64,000 nucleotides of DNA from CAYTMY01 sp964618075. GTDB lineage: Bacteria; Bacillota; Clostridia; Eubacteriales; Anaerofustaceae. The DNA is taken from NCBI GenBank assembly GCA_964618075.1, contig CAZTZO010000001.1:1-64000 (forward strand), read 5' to 3'. The notes under the pieces are model-generated. The model saw only the letters and a list, made by a program, of their open reading frames with translations. It had not been told where the DNA came from and did not search any database. The translations under genes were made by a program, and so were the position numbers. Within the stretch, counting starts at the first letter, position 1; each line of letters opens with the position of its first letter. This document shows, piece after piece, positions 35,819-46,800 of this stretch.

Positions 35819-35848
35819 TAGCATGGTCGGTTAATACCGACCATGCTA
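35819..35848 (-). promoter_or_regulatory. Strong hairpin behind the major pilin gene
   Basis: A perfect 13-bp stem (TAGCATGGTCGGT with ACCGACCATGCTA) around a 4-nt loop. In the direction of transcription it is followed by AAAATAAATT rather than a T run, so it is a poor terminator and more likely an RNA-processing or stabilising structure that raises pilin mRNA over the downstream machine genes. Confidence 0.6.
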
Positions 35849-35865
35849 TTGTTATTGGATTCTAT

Positions 35866-36216
35866 TTAGCTTGCAGGATATGTTACTCCGCCATATGTAA
35901 TCGATGTAACAGCATTGTTTGTTATTACTATTGTAATATCTGCATCGGTTGGCAAACCGGCAGTAGACCTTGTCGCTGGTAAAATATCATCAGCTGCTAC
36001 AGTTGCATTTGTTCCGTAATACTCCGCAGCTTCAACACAAGCAGCAAGGTAGACGTTTCTTGCTGTCAGCTGTGCTTCTCTGTCTTTTGCCTTCTGAATG
36101 TAAGTATTTACACTCGGAACGACTATCGCTATAAGGATTGCCAGTATGACAAGAACAGCGATAACTTCAACCAAGGTAAAACCTTTTTTGTTTCTGATGC
36201 TTAAATTCCTTTTCAT
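35866..36216 (-). CDS. Type IV pilin, probable major subunit
   Basis: A 116-residue prepilin with a 12-residue basic leader ending KKG, then FTLVEVIAVLVILAILIAIV with Glu at mature position 5. After the hydrophobic helix come a short helix (AQLTARNVYLAACVEAAEYY) and a small beta domain ending VTSITYGGVTYPAS. Small size, the cleanest pilin signature in the operon, an AAGGAG ribosome site and the stable hairpin behind the gene mark it as the likely major pilin. No disulfide loop like that of Gram-negative pilins is present. Confidence 0.88.
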   Translation of the reverse strand: MKRNLSIRNKKGFTLVEVIAVLVILAILIAIVVPSVNTYIQKAKDREAQLTARNVYLAACVEAAEYYGTNATVAADDILPATRSTAGLPTDADITIVITNNAVTSITYGGVTYPAS

Positions 36217-36280
36217 TTTTTTCTCCTTGTGTGTGTTTTATATAACAGACTTTTATAGTCTGCAATATCCTCTTGATGTT

Positions 36281-36883
36281 TTACGGAGCAATTTGAGCTG
36301 CGTTTGTAAGATTGTAGCATTCTATCGTTTTTTTAGTCTGAAAGGAATAACCTGTGTCTGTTGTTATTGTTATTGTATATTGTATCAAATTTTCAGACAA
36401 ATGTACAATGTTCAGTGAAGAAATTTTACATCCCATGTAAGTTTCTTTTCCATAAAACCAATATCTGTCAACATTGTTGCCCGTATAGTGCAATATAAGC
36501 AGTCCGCTGACGTCTGTCGGGCTCCCTGCGTCGTCATTTCTCTGTTCACCGTCTGCCCCGATATAAATTGTAACGGCATAACCGTAGTGGTCTGTAAAAT
36601 TCACGCTTTTACCATCGTTTGCTATTACAACTTCGGGGGTATACTGTCCGCTCACGACCCGTTCACTGCTTGCACTGTCTGCGGCTGATGAAAGATTTGA
36701 GGTTATCGTGTTGGACACCATGTCGCTTACAGATTGGGCTATACTCATACTATTGACTCTCATACTCGTTTTCAAAAAAGAAGGGACAGTAAGCGCGGCT
36801 GCAGTTGCAAACAATACTAACAGCATAAAAGCGGCTATCATTTCCACAAGAGTGAATCCGTTTTTATCTTTTAATAATTTCAT
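36281..36883 (-). CDS. Minor prepilin
   Basis: A 200-residue prepilin with the leader MKLLKDKNG, cleavage before FTLVEMIAAFMLLVLFATAA and Glu at mature position 5. The C-terminal domain (about residues 45-200) is beta-rich and ends with a strand-rich segment TITTDTGYSFQTKKTIECYN. It lies 65 bp upstream of the probable major pilin. It is expected to sit in the pilus tip or initiation complex with the other minor pilins; this is inferred from context. Confidence 0.82.
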   Translation of the reverse strand: MKLLKDKNGFTLVEMIAAFMLLVLFATAAALTVPSFLKTSMRVNSMSIAQSVSDMVSNTITSNLSSAADSASSERVVSGQYTPEVVIANDGKSVNFTDHYGYAVTIYIGADGEQRNDDAGSPTDVSGLLILHYTGNNVDRYWFYGKETYMGCKISSLNIVHLSENLIQYTITITTDTGYSFQTKKTIECYNLTNAAQIAP

Positions 36884-36910
36884 GTCTGCTCCTTTTTTAT
36901 TTTATTATTC

Positions 36911-37249
36911 TTATTGTTCGTATTTATAATAATAAAGAGTTATTCCGTTCTCGTCGGTTGAAGCTTTCTTTAAACTAAGGTTAAAAGATCCCGCGCCCTC
37001 GCTTGATTGAAAGGAAAGCGTCATGCTTTGATAATTATCAGGCTCGCTTGTGTAGTAATGCTCGACTGCTTCCTGAAGGTTTTTTCTCACATTTGAAGCC
37101 TTATCGGCAAATCTCATTGATATCTTCAAAGCCTGCTCAAACATCGCGGCGCAAAGCAGTAATATTACGAAAGCCACCATTACGTTTACTATTGTCAGAC
37201 CGCTTTTGTCTGTAAATATTTTCTTCAGTCTGTTCCTTTTGCGTACCAC
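36911..37249 (-). CDS. Minor prepilin-like protein lacking Glu5
   Basis: A 112-residue protein with a basic leader ending DKSG and a hydrophobic helix LTIVNVMVAFVILLL in which Asn stands where pilins have Glu at mature position 5. Loss of Glu5 is seen in GspK/PilX-type tip pseudopilins and fits a subunit that starts, rather than extends, a filament. The rest is a short alpha-beta domain. It overlaps the upstream PilX-like gene by 25 bp. Confidence 0.7.
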   Translation of the reverse strand: MVRKRNRLKKIFTDKSGLTIVNVMVAFVILLLCAAMFEQALKISMRFADKASNVRKNLQEAVEHYYTSEPDNYQSMTLSFQSSEGAGSFNLSLKKASTDENGITLYYYKYEQ

Positions 37250-37788
37250 TGCACGTCAGCTCCTCCCTGAACCGCAGTTCTTTTTTTTGCCGTATAGGTT
37301 TCTGTGATTTTATGAACGATACCGTCCTTTGTTTCTCCCGTCACGCATAGGACAAGGTCGGCGTTGGAATATCTTGAATCCGACTGATCTGAAAAAGCTT
37401 CGCTGTTGCACTTCCAATATATTTCGACCTTATAGCTTATATCGTTATCTGCGTCCGTAGCGCTAAATGACCTCTTAAACATATCGATATTGGTATGTCC
37501 AAGCTCGTCCTCATTATAATAGTTCCAGTTTCCCTGCCCGAAAAGGCTTATGTTCTGATAAAGATAATCGTACAGTTCGCCACTTGAGCTTGTCAGCTGT
37601 TTCCCTATCGACTTATTCATATCTATAGTGGCAAGACGTATCTGTTCTTGTTTAACCTCTCTTTGAGACGCTGCGGCAAGAGAAGATGAGCTGAAAACCA
37701 CGACTAAAGAAAGTGTTACGACTATAGCCATAAGACATATGACAAGCACCATTGCAGCGCCCTGTTCATTGGAAATTTTCTTTCTCAA
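37225..37788 (-). CDS. PilX/GspK-like minor pilin
   Basis: A 187-residue protein beginning MRKKISNEQGAAMVLVICLMAIVV. The Q-G-A-A-x-V start after a short basic leader is the PilX N-terminal pattern, without Glu5. A 20-residue hydrophobic helix is followed by a polar amphipathic helix (REVKQEQIRLATIDMNKSI) and a beta-rich domain. It lies 23 bp downstream of the giant prepilin and overlaps the next minor pilin, forming a minor-pilin block typical of a tip complex. Confidence 0.75.
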   Translation of the reverse strand: MRKKISNEQGAAMVLVICLMAIVVTLSLVVVFSSSSLAAASQREVKQEQIRLATIDMNKSIGKQLTSSSGELYDYLYQNISLFGQGNWNYYNEDELGHTNIDMFKRSFSATDADNDISYKVEIYWKCNSEAFSDQSDSRYSNADLVLCVTGETKDGIVHKITETYTAKKRTAVQGGADVQWYAKGTD

Positions 37789-37811
37789 TTCTCTCTTACC
37801 TTTCTAATTTT

Positions 37812-40800
37812 TTAATTAGGCTTTACCGTAGTCCACTCGTAGGCTTGCGTTACGGAGTTGTAGTTCTGGTATATAAATGCTTCGTCGGAATCCACATACT
37901 TGCCGCTTGCGGATTGCGCCGTCAGTGAAATACTGTAGGTGTTATGTATAGGAAGCGTGTACGGGGTGCTTCCTGCCGCATATTCATCGAAATCTGGCAA
38001 TACTACGCTCACTGTCGTCTGATCGTTTACCTTTACGGACTGTATATTGAGATGCGTATTGATTTTATAATTATAAGTGCCGCCGGTAACCGGTATCTGT
38101 AAAATATAATTCTTTAAATAACCGTTCCACATATATGAGAGTAAACCGGTCTGTGCGTTGATTGGATCCAGTGGAAGAACATTTGCGCTTTCGTCTTTAA
38201 TTTCATAAGTATACGGAGATAAAGACGTGCCTTCCCCACCTGTTCTCGTAATAACAAGAGTTTGTGTGGTTCTCGTTTGAGAAGAAGAAATACTCAGCGG
38301 CGAAGATACATTTATAACATATTTATCTGCATATTCGTCCCATGTAAACGTTATCGTATTCGACCTAACCGTTATCATGTCGGCAGGCATTGTACTTTCG
38401 TCGGGATAAACCTTTAAATCTTGAATGTTGTAAGCATTTGAAAGGTCTGTTGAGTCGTAACGTACCTGAGGCAATCTTTTAACCTGCCAAGGCGACCAAA
38501 TCGAGCTTATGCCGCTCGTGGGAATAGCTCTTACTCTGAACCATAGGTATTGCGCCGCATATTCGCGCTGCATTCCCGTATTGAAATCATACGTCGCCTT
38601 CAATAAGCTGTTTGCGGGATCGCTCGTCATTGTCAGGGTCGACGGCGTAGTTGCATCAACGGCAAAATCATGCAGTCGGTTATTTGACTGAGGAAGCTTT
38701 CCGTCTGACGTTGAGCTTACGTTACATACTGCCGCCTGCATCGCATAGCTGCCCTGTATGGTGATCGAATTTATAAGAGTCAGTTTTACTCCCTGCAAGA
38801 ATTCGCTTACCGATAAGATTGAGGAGTAGTCCTTCGACAATGAATATACGGGGGAAGATAACGGAAGCCTCTGCGAGACAGTCAGCTGTGCCGTTTCATT
38901 ATCGTTTTGGCGCGAATCGTTCGTATAGTTCGTATGAGTGGACTTCACTCTTGCTATAATATAAATATTTACATTTTGTCCCGAATAGCTCTCCAAATCA
39001 ACGTTTGCCGAGGTCGACGTGCTGCCTGAAATATCGGCTATGTCGTGAGATACATTCGAAGAATCAACGAGCATTACTGAATATCCCTCAATATCATTCA
39101 GTGCCAGCTGACTGTTTGGATTATTCCATGATATATCGTATGTCAAAGTATTTTTGTCTGAGCCTATAAACACAGTGGGCTTGAATATTGTCGGCAGATA
39201 AAGGGGAATACTGTAGTTTTCTTCTCCTGTGTTGCCTAAATATGTTGTGTAACCGTTTATATCGGCTATTCCCTGTCTTGTAACGCTAAGCTTTACGCTC
39301 TTATATTCCCATGTGGAAATATCGGCTGTATATGAATATCCTGTAACGTCCTGTTTAGAAATCGTCACAACAGAATTGTCTGCTTTTGTTCCCTCCAAGG
39401 TTACCTTGAAGGTATCGTTCGCCGTGGTACCGTCAGCCGTCCAGTTAAACGTATATGAGCCTGTATTATCTGTGTATGTCTTAGAAAGCACCGGAGAAGC
39501 CGCCCTTTGCGGAACAGTCTTACCGGAAGTATAAAAGATATTTACAAATCCGATGTTTTTATCAACACAGTCGATAGCCGTACTGTAATACACGTTATAT
39601 GTGCCGTCTTTGTTAATAGCAACGGAATATCCGCTGTTTAAAACGCCGTTTGTTATTACATCAGTATTTCTGTATCCGTCATTCAAGCTTAGCAGTGCGT
39701 TTGCCGTGATATTTTCAGCCACAACATGACCGAATATAAGCCCGTTTGACTGCGTTTTCCACGTATAGCCTCGCACAGTATAGGGCTCCGAAGGAATTAT
39801 GTCGTTAAGACCTGTTAAATAATAATCTCCGTTTGCTGACATACGGTTTTCGGAGGAGGATATAACAACAGGTATCGTTATTCCAGCAACTTCCCTGTTC
39901 ACTACAAATTCCAGCCTGTAAATGGCTTGCGTCTTGAAGTTTCTGAGCATAATTTTATATTGAAGGCTTTCGGGGGAAAGCCCCGTGAATGCCGTTTCGT
40001 TTATGTTTGTACATTCTATGGTTCTTGTATTTTTTATTGTATTGATGGAATATGCCGCCGTTTGTACGCTGTATCTCGATGATTGTATATAATTCGCAAT
40101 ATCGGTGTTTTCAGTCTCGCTCTTGGGATCTGCTATTGCCTCTAATACCACTGCGTTTGAACCGCTACCGGACATATTATTTATTTTTACCCGTGCGTCC
40201 AGAGCATTAAACGGAGTTGCCGATGTGTTATCGAGTTTTGCAGTGATGATGATATTCTCAAGAAAAGCGTCAACATCGTAGCCCTGCGTTATTGCGATGT
40301 TTCTGTACTCATCAACGTTCATAAGTCTGCAATAGTATACAAGCGAATTATTCTCTATCTCAAGCTCGTAGACAACAACAGGCTCAGGTAAAGAAGCTTT
40401 TAATTTTATCGTAGCCGAGTCTTTTGACTTTTTCTGTGGCGTTGTGGCGCCGTTATAGGCATTAACGGTTGCATATGCATTCTTGCCTATCATAGAAGCC
40501 TCAGGCATAAAGTACGTAGAAACTCCTGCATCTACTCGTATCGTCGTGAGCTTTTGATTATCTACGTAAATATCAACGTCATAATATAATGCGTTCGTCA
40601 CTTCATTCCATGATATCTTATAACCGCCGTTTTCAGGAGATATCGTAACATATGTGAAATTGCCGAGGGCTTCTTCGTATCGGCTCAAAATAAAGCTATT
40701 TACCGATGTATTTAAATCATACCAATATTTATAGCCCGAATAAGACTTGTGCGTAAGAGTATCGTTCGGGAAATATTGAAGCAGCTTCATTTCGTCAGCC

Positions 40801-43800
40801 TGAGAATATGTATAGTTAGCGGCATTTACAGTCGTTAAAGCGCTGTCCGTCTTTTTATAAAGAGGCACAGCTTGTTTATTGGTGTCAGGGTTACTGCTCT
40901 GCCCCGAGGACGTGAATGTATAATAACCCGTTATTTCAGTTTCGGCTATACACAGCCAGTTGCTTTTTTGTGATATAGCACCGTTGGTGTAGCATTCAAC
41001 TTTTATACTCTCTGCGCCCTGCGTTTGAGTTATACTTGCAGGTATGTCTATTGTTATCGTTTTATTGTATCCGTCGTTTATCGCTGTACCGTTCGACGAG
41101 TTTATTACACCGGTTGAAGCCCACTGATTGTTGTTGCCATATCCCGTAGTTGATATTTGATAAAGCGTATCGTCATTTTTCAGCTTATAATAAACCTTGT
41201 AAAAATATTCACGAGGACTTTCCGTAGAAGCAAAGAAAGTAATCTTGAAATTTTTAAGCGTAATGGTTCTGTCTATACCATCGTTTGCAGCTATGTTTGT
41301 CGTTAAACTCAATACGTTTCCTGAGCCCGTGCCTAATTTGTAATTATAATATGTGTTTAAGTCACCATCCGTCATATAAACGGGATTACTTTTGTTTGCT
41401 TCGCTTCCCCCTGTTGTAGTTACAGTAGGCGTTGAAAGCATAACGTCATAGCTCGTTTGCTCGCCGCTTTGTGAAAAGGTAGCATTTTTATCGGACAGAA
41501 AATAACTTTGTGTAGAATTCTGCGAAGCATTACTGTCGTAGGCGCTTCCTATTGGGTTGGTTATTGACGGAACACAAACGCAGGATTTTAAGCTGCTTAC
41601 TTTTGTAGACGCAATACCGTTTTCTGAGGAAGGAAAACGATAATAATTAACGCATCTTAATACGTTCACTCTTGCGTTATCGAAACTGTTAACTATACCG
41701 GCGGGGTTTTTCCCTCCCGTAACCTTCGCCGTATTTATACAGTTGACTATATTTACAGTCGAATTGTTAGCTTTTGAAATACCGCCGAATATTCCTGCAG
41801 GAGTTGATGCACCTGTTGATATTATTACGCCGTGATTCATACAGTCTGTTATATTCAAAACCTGGTTTGAGGATACGAGATAAGCAAAGCCCACCATACC
41901 GCCCACACCGTTAGCGTTGCCCGATTTGATTTCGCCGTAGTTTGTGCAGTTGGTTATATTGCCGCCCTTATACTTCCACTGAGCTATTATGCCGCCTGCT
42001 CTGGCACTTGAGCATTCAACGCTTGCGTAATTTGTGCAATGATCGATAGACCATGTCGATGATGTGGTATTTTCCTGTCTGCCTATTATTCCGGAGGCAA
42101 TGAAATACGAACCCGACAAGTTCCCTTTATAAACGCGTGCGTAGTTCTCGTTATATGTAATATCGTTGTCTGAGCTGTTATGTCCTATTATCCCTGCGCA
42201 GGTGTTATCCGTAGATTCAGTATTGTTACTGTCGTTATATCTGGAGCATGTAACGATCCAATCGTCTCCTGTGGCGCAATTATCGACGGAACCTGTACGT
42301 TCATTTCTGCCTGTGATACCGCCGAGATCTCCTCGGTACATATATATCTTTACGTTATTATTCGTATTGCTTATAGTATTTACAAACGAAGAAATATCAT
42401 CTGTATCAGGGACATCTGGTCTGTATGCTATATCAGCCTTGCATTGTGATATTTCACCGTAGTTATGTCCCACGATACCACCGATATACCCGTAGTCTCC
42501 GCGAATATAACATTTCAAAAGCGTACAGTGCTCAACGATTGAACCGCTTTCGTTTCTGCCGACTATACCGCCAAGGGAAGAAAGTGCGTTGTTATTTAAG
42601 GATATCGTTGCGCTTGTAGCTACTCTTGATGTGCTGTTCATGTCGCTTGTGCTGAAGGTATTAATTTTGTCGTTTACCACACAGTACGAAACAGTCGAAT
42701 CTACGTTGTCACCGACAATACCGCCGTAAGCATGGGTTTCTTCTCCGCTTGCATTTAACGTTCCCTCAAATGAATATCCGCTGAGCGTAGCGTTATTATT
42801 ATATCCGACTATTCCTCCGAGGTAACCTGCAATGCCCTCATTAAGTGAAACTATTGCTCTGAAAGGAACGTAGGTACTGTAGGTATATTCGCTCGGAGTT
42901 GTTGAAGAAATAACGTTTCCGTTGTTGTAGCCTGCGATCCCTCCGACATAGCAAGAATTAGTGTTCCCTGTAACTATGATAACGGTCCCCTCGTCAGCAT
43001 CCGTTTTACAGTCTATTATTTCGGCTGATGTATCGTTTTTGCCTGCTATACCGCCGATATAGAGCGCACCGTCTTCTCCCTGTACGGTTATAGTGTGATC
43101 TCCGGTTACTGTTATATTTTTAATGGTACCGCCGTTATATCCAACAATGCCACCCACATAGCCCTTGCCTGTTATGGTGTAATCACTGTCCCCTGAGCTT
43201 ATGGACGAGTCTTGTATTGTTCCCATATTAAATGCAACAAGGGTTCCGTTGTAGTAGCTGTTCGTATTACCGTCGTAATACAGAGAATTCGGAGCGTATA
43301 CCTGTTTATTGTTTTCACAGTCTGATATTAAGCTGTTTGAGCTCAAATACGGAACTATACCGCCAGCAAGACCGTTGTCGGCGCTTATCCTGCCGTTATT
43401 TACACAGTTTGTAGCGCTTAGAGCAGAGCCTACGTCCATTCCGCCCAAAATACCGCCGGCAAATCCGTCGGATGCCGAAACAACAGCCATGTTTGTTAAG
43501 TTGACTAACGTCGTGTTGGCTCCTGTATTATAGCCGATAAACCCACCGGCATATTTCTTGCCCTGAACGCTTATAAGCTTTGTGGGATTCATCAGAATAT
43601 TACCGGTAAATGTGCCGCCCTCATTTAGTCCAACGACTGAGCCGACCTTTGTAGCGCTACCGTATATCGAAGAGTTTATAGTTACCGTATCTATATTGCC
43701 TTTGTTATAGCCTGTAACTCCCCCGACGTTCTCTCCGTAACCGTAAATATCTCCCGATATTGTAGAATCCGTTATCGTACCGTAGTTATAAGCGGTGAGA

Positions 43801-46800
43801 CCGCCAATGTAATTAAGTCCGCGTACGGAGCCTGTAACCGAGCATGAAGTTATATTTCCGCCGTTTATACCCACAAGCCCACCGGTGCAGCTTACATTTG
43901 ACGAGCCCTGAGAGTCGGCTGCGCAATTTGTTACGTTTCCTTCGTTGATTTCGCAAAGTCCACCTCTGTAAGTACCTGCGGTGTTGATTGAAGCACTGTA
44001 GTTATTGGTACAATGATTTATTGTGGAATTAAGAGGTAAATGTCCGATTATACCGCCTGAATAGCTGTACTGACTTTCTTTAGAGTCATAGGTGGCTGTT
44101 ACAGATGCGTATGCGTTAACGGAAGTGTAATTTGTGATATTTTTTACCGTCAGATTATTAGCTGCATTGTTTTTTCCTACAGCACCGCCAATATATATAT
44201 TTCCGGTAATGTTTTTGAGCCTGATTATTCTGTCGCTGTCATCTCCGATTATTAATGATGAAGAGACCGAAGCAATATTGCTGCTGTTTTCAAGCGAATC
44301 CACATTAGCGGATGCAGTATCATATGTTTGAGCATCTACGGAATTGTAAAGACCCGTACAGAAGGCTTTTAACGTATTTATATCAGTTTGGGACGCCGCA
44401 ATAGCGCTGTAACCGACAATGCCGCCGAAGAAAGCTCCCTGTGAAGAATTTTTATATTGAAGTACACCCTGTAAATTATCAATATTGCATTTTATAATTA
44501 TACTGTCTGAAGCAATGATATTTGCGCCTATAACTCCTCCGGTGAAGTAATTGCCCTCAATGTATCTTGCGCTACACGAAAAAGCGCTATCAAAGACAGT
44601 GTCCGAAAGATTAAGACCGATATAACCACCTACAAAAACATCTCCCGAAATGTATGCGTTTGAGATGTTGTAATTATTTATGATCGCAGTAGAGTCGTTA
44701 TAACCTACTATTCCTCCCACATAATTTCTGCCTGCAGCAACGCTGTTGCAGCTTGTAGGCTGAGAAGCGCTTATTTCTCCGTTGTTGTAGCCCGCAATAC
44801 CTCCTACGTAATCGCATAACGATGAAAACTGCTTTGCCGTATTTAATTGCGTCTCCCCCGGAATTGAAGAGGTGTCAATATTGGATATACAGTTTGAAAG
44901 CTTAGAGGCTGTTGAAGTCGAATTTATATCTTTTCCGTTTGCTCCGACAATACCTCCGCAATACTTAGTCGTTGCCGAGATAACGCCCTCATTACTCCAG
45001 TTTTTCAGTTCGCTGTTTATGTTACAGCCTGCAATACCGCCGACATAGCTGTTAGCGTAAACAGAGCATTTGTTTCTCATTACCTGCTCATCACCGAGCA
45101 CTGACGATTTATTATACCCGACAATACCGCCGACATAAGTGTTTCCGAAAACATAACCGCCCGTTGTATAACAGCCTGTAATAGTGCCTTCATTATATCC
45201 GGCTATTCCGCCGACGTACGTTCCCATAAACATGGCGGAATTGATGCTGCCGCTGTAATTGGGGGACGAAACACATCCGATCAGAGTAGTGTATGCGTTG
45301 CAATATCCGATGATTCCGCCTATACAAGAGGAATCAGCACTTACGGCATGAACCAATCCATAATCAGTACATTGCGATACTGTAAGACTAATATTATCAT
45401 TATTTACGACAGATAATATTCCGCCGACATAATTATTACCTACGACCTCTGCGGCATTTGACAAACCGGATAATATCGAAGCGTTGCTTGTAGACATGAT
45501 TCCGCCGACATAGTTGTTTCCTTTTACAGTTCCGCTACTAACGGTTACGTTGTTTATCGTCCCATTGTTTAAAACGCACACAGTGCCTACATAATTATTA
45601 CCGTTAACATCAACGTTTGAGAATGTCAGATTGCGTATAATACCATTGTTTTGGACAAAAAGTCCGAGTCTGTCATTGTCGCTTTTCAATATAAGGCTTG
45701 ATATTGTAAGCCCCGTTTTGGACGCTGTAAATGTTTGCTGTGAATTTAAAATATCAATTTTCGGGAAGGACTGTTGTGTATTGGTTACCTTAATGCTGTT
45801 TGTCCAATTCGAAACCGTGCCGTTATTGGTAACGCCCGATGTATTATAAACCTTTCCTGCTGCAATTATCCCGCCGCTGTTGCCCCATGTAAGGTTAGTT
45901 GTCTGGACATAACTTGCATTAACGCTTGAAAGATAATCATTATCCTCACACATAAACCTCATATTAAACAAATGCCTTGCTGACTGCAGCGTGTAACGTG
46001 AGGTTGTCGAATCCTTGCCCATAAATAAATGCTGAGATGACGACTGCTTCCAGCTGCTGGAAGTATATCCATAACCAAACGCCTGTACTCGCGCATAGAC
46101 AAATGCATTTGAAAGATTATTATCCATACCGCAAAGAGAAGCTATTTTTAAAGCACTTGTTGTTGAATACGAGTATGTTTTATCACTGCTGTTTATATTG
46201 GCTGCTGCAATATCTATCGAATCAAGGACAACATGTACCGACACGTCACTTGGTTGAATATATGCTAAGAGTGAGATCGTACCACTGTTTATTTTGTTGC
46301 CGTTTTCATCAAACGCCTCATACGGACAATCTATATATGGCAATGTTGAAGAACTTTGTGATAAAAGAGTGTTGTTGCCATTGCCCGTGTTGACCTGGAA
46401 AGACATTCTCACTGTATTGTTCGTATCGTAAAGCTTAACGTTGTAGCTTAGAAATTGAGTGAAAACAGAGTACTTCGAGCTGAGAGCCCAATTCAAATCG
46501 AGAGTGTCTGAATTGTCAAGTCGCAGATAACTCAAGGTGGGCTTGCCGAATTTGCCCGGTATCTGAGAAGATAGCTCTGATGACCAAAACCCGAGCTGCA
46601 ACTGTCTACGCAAGCTGTTGTCATCGCCTCTTATGTCGGAATCGTTTATATTTATGGCATTATTTGCTTCGGTATATAACAATTCTTCGTTATTGTCATG
46701 ATAAAAAACCGAATATACCACACCGTCGGAAGGATCGAACTCAACGCATATCGAAGCGTCATATACCGTCTGGTCATAAATGTATCCGTTCAACAGAGTT

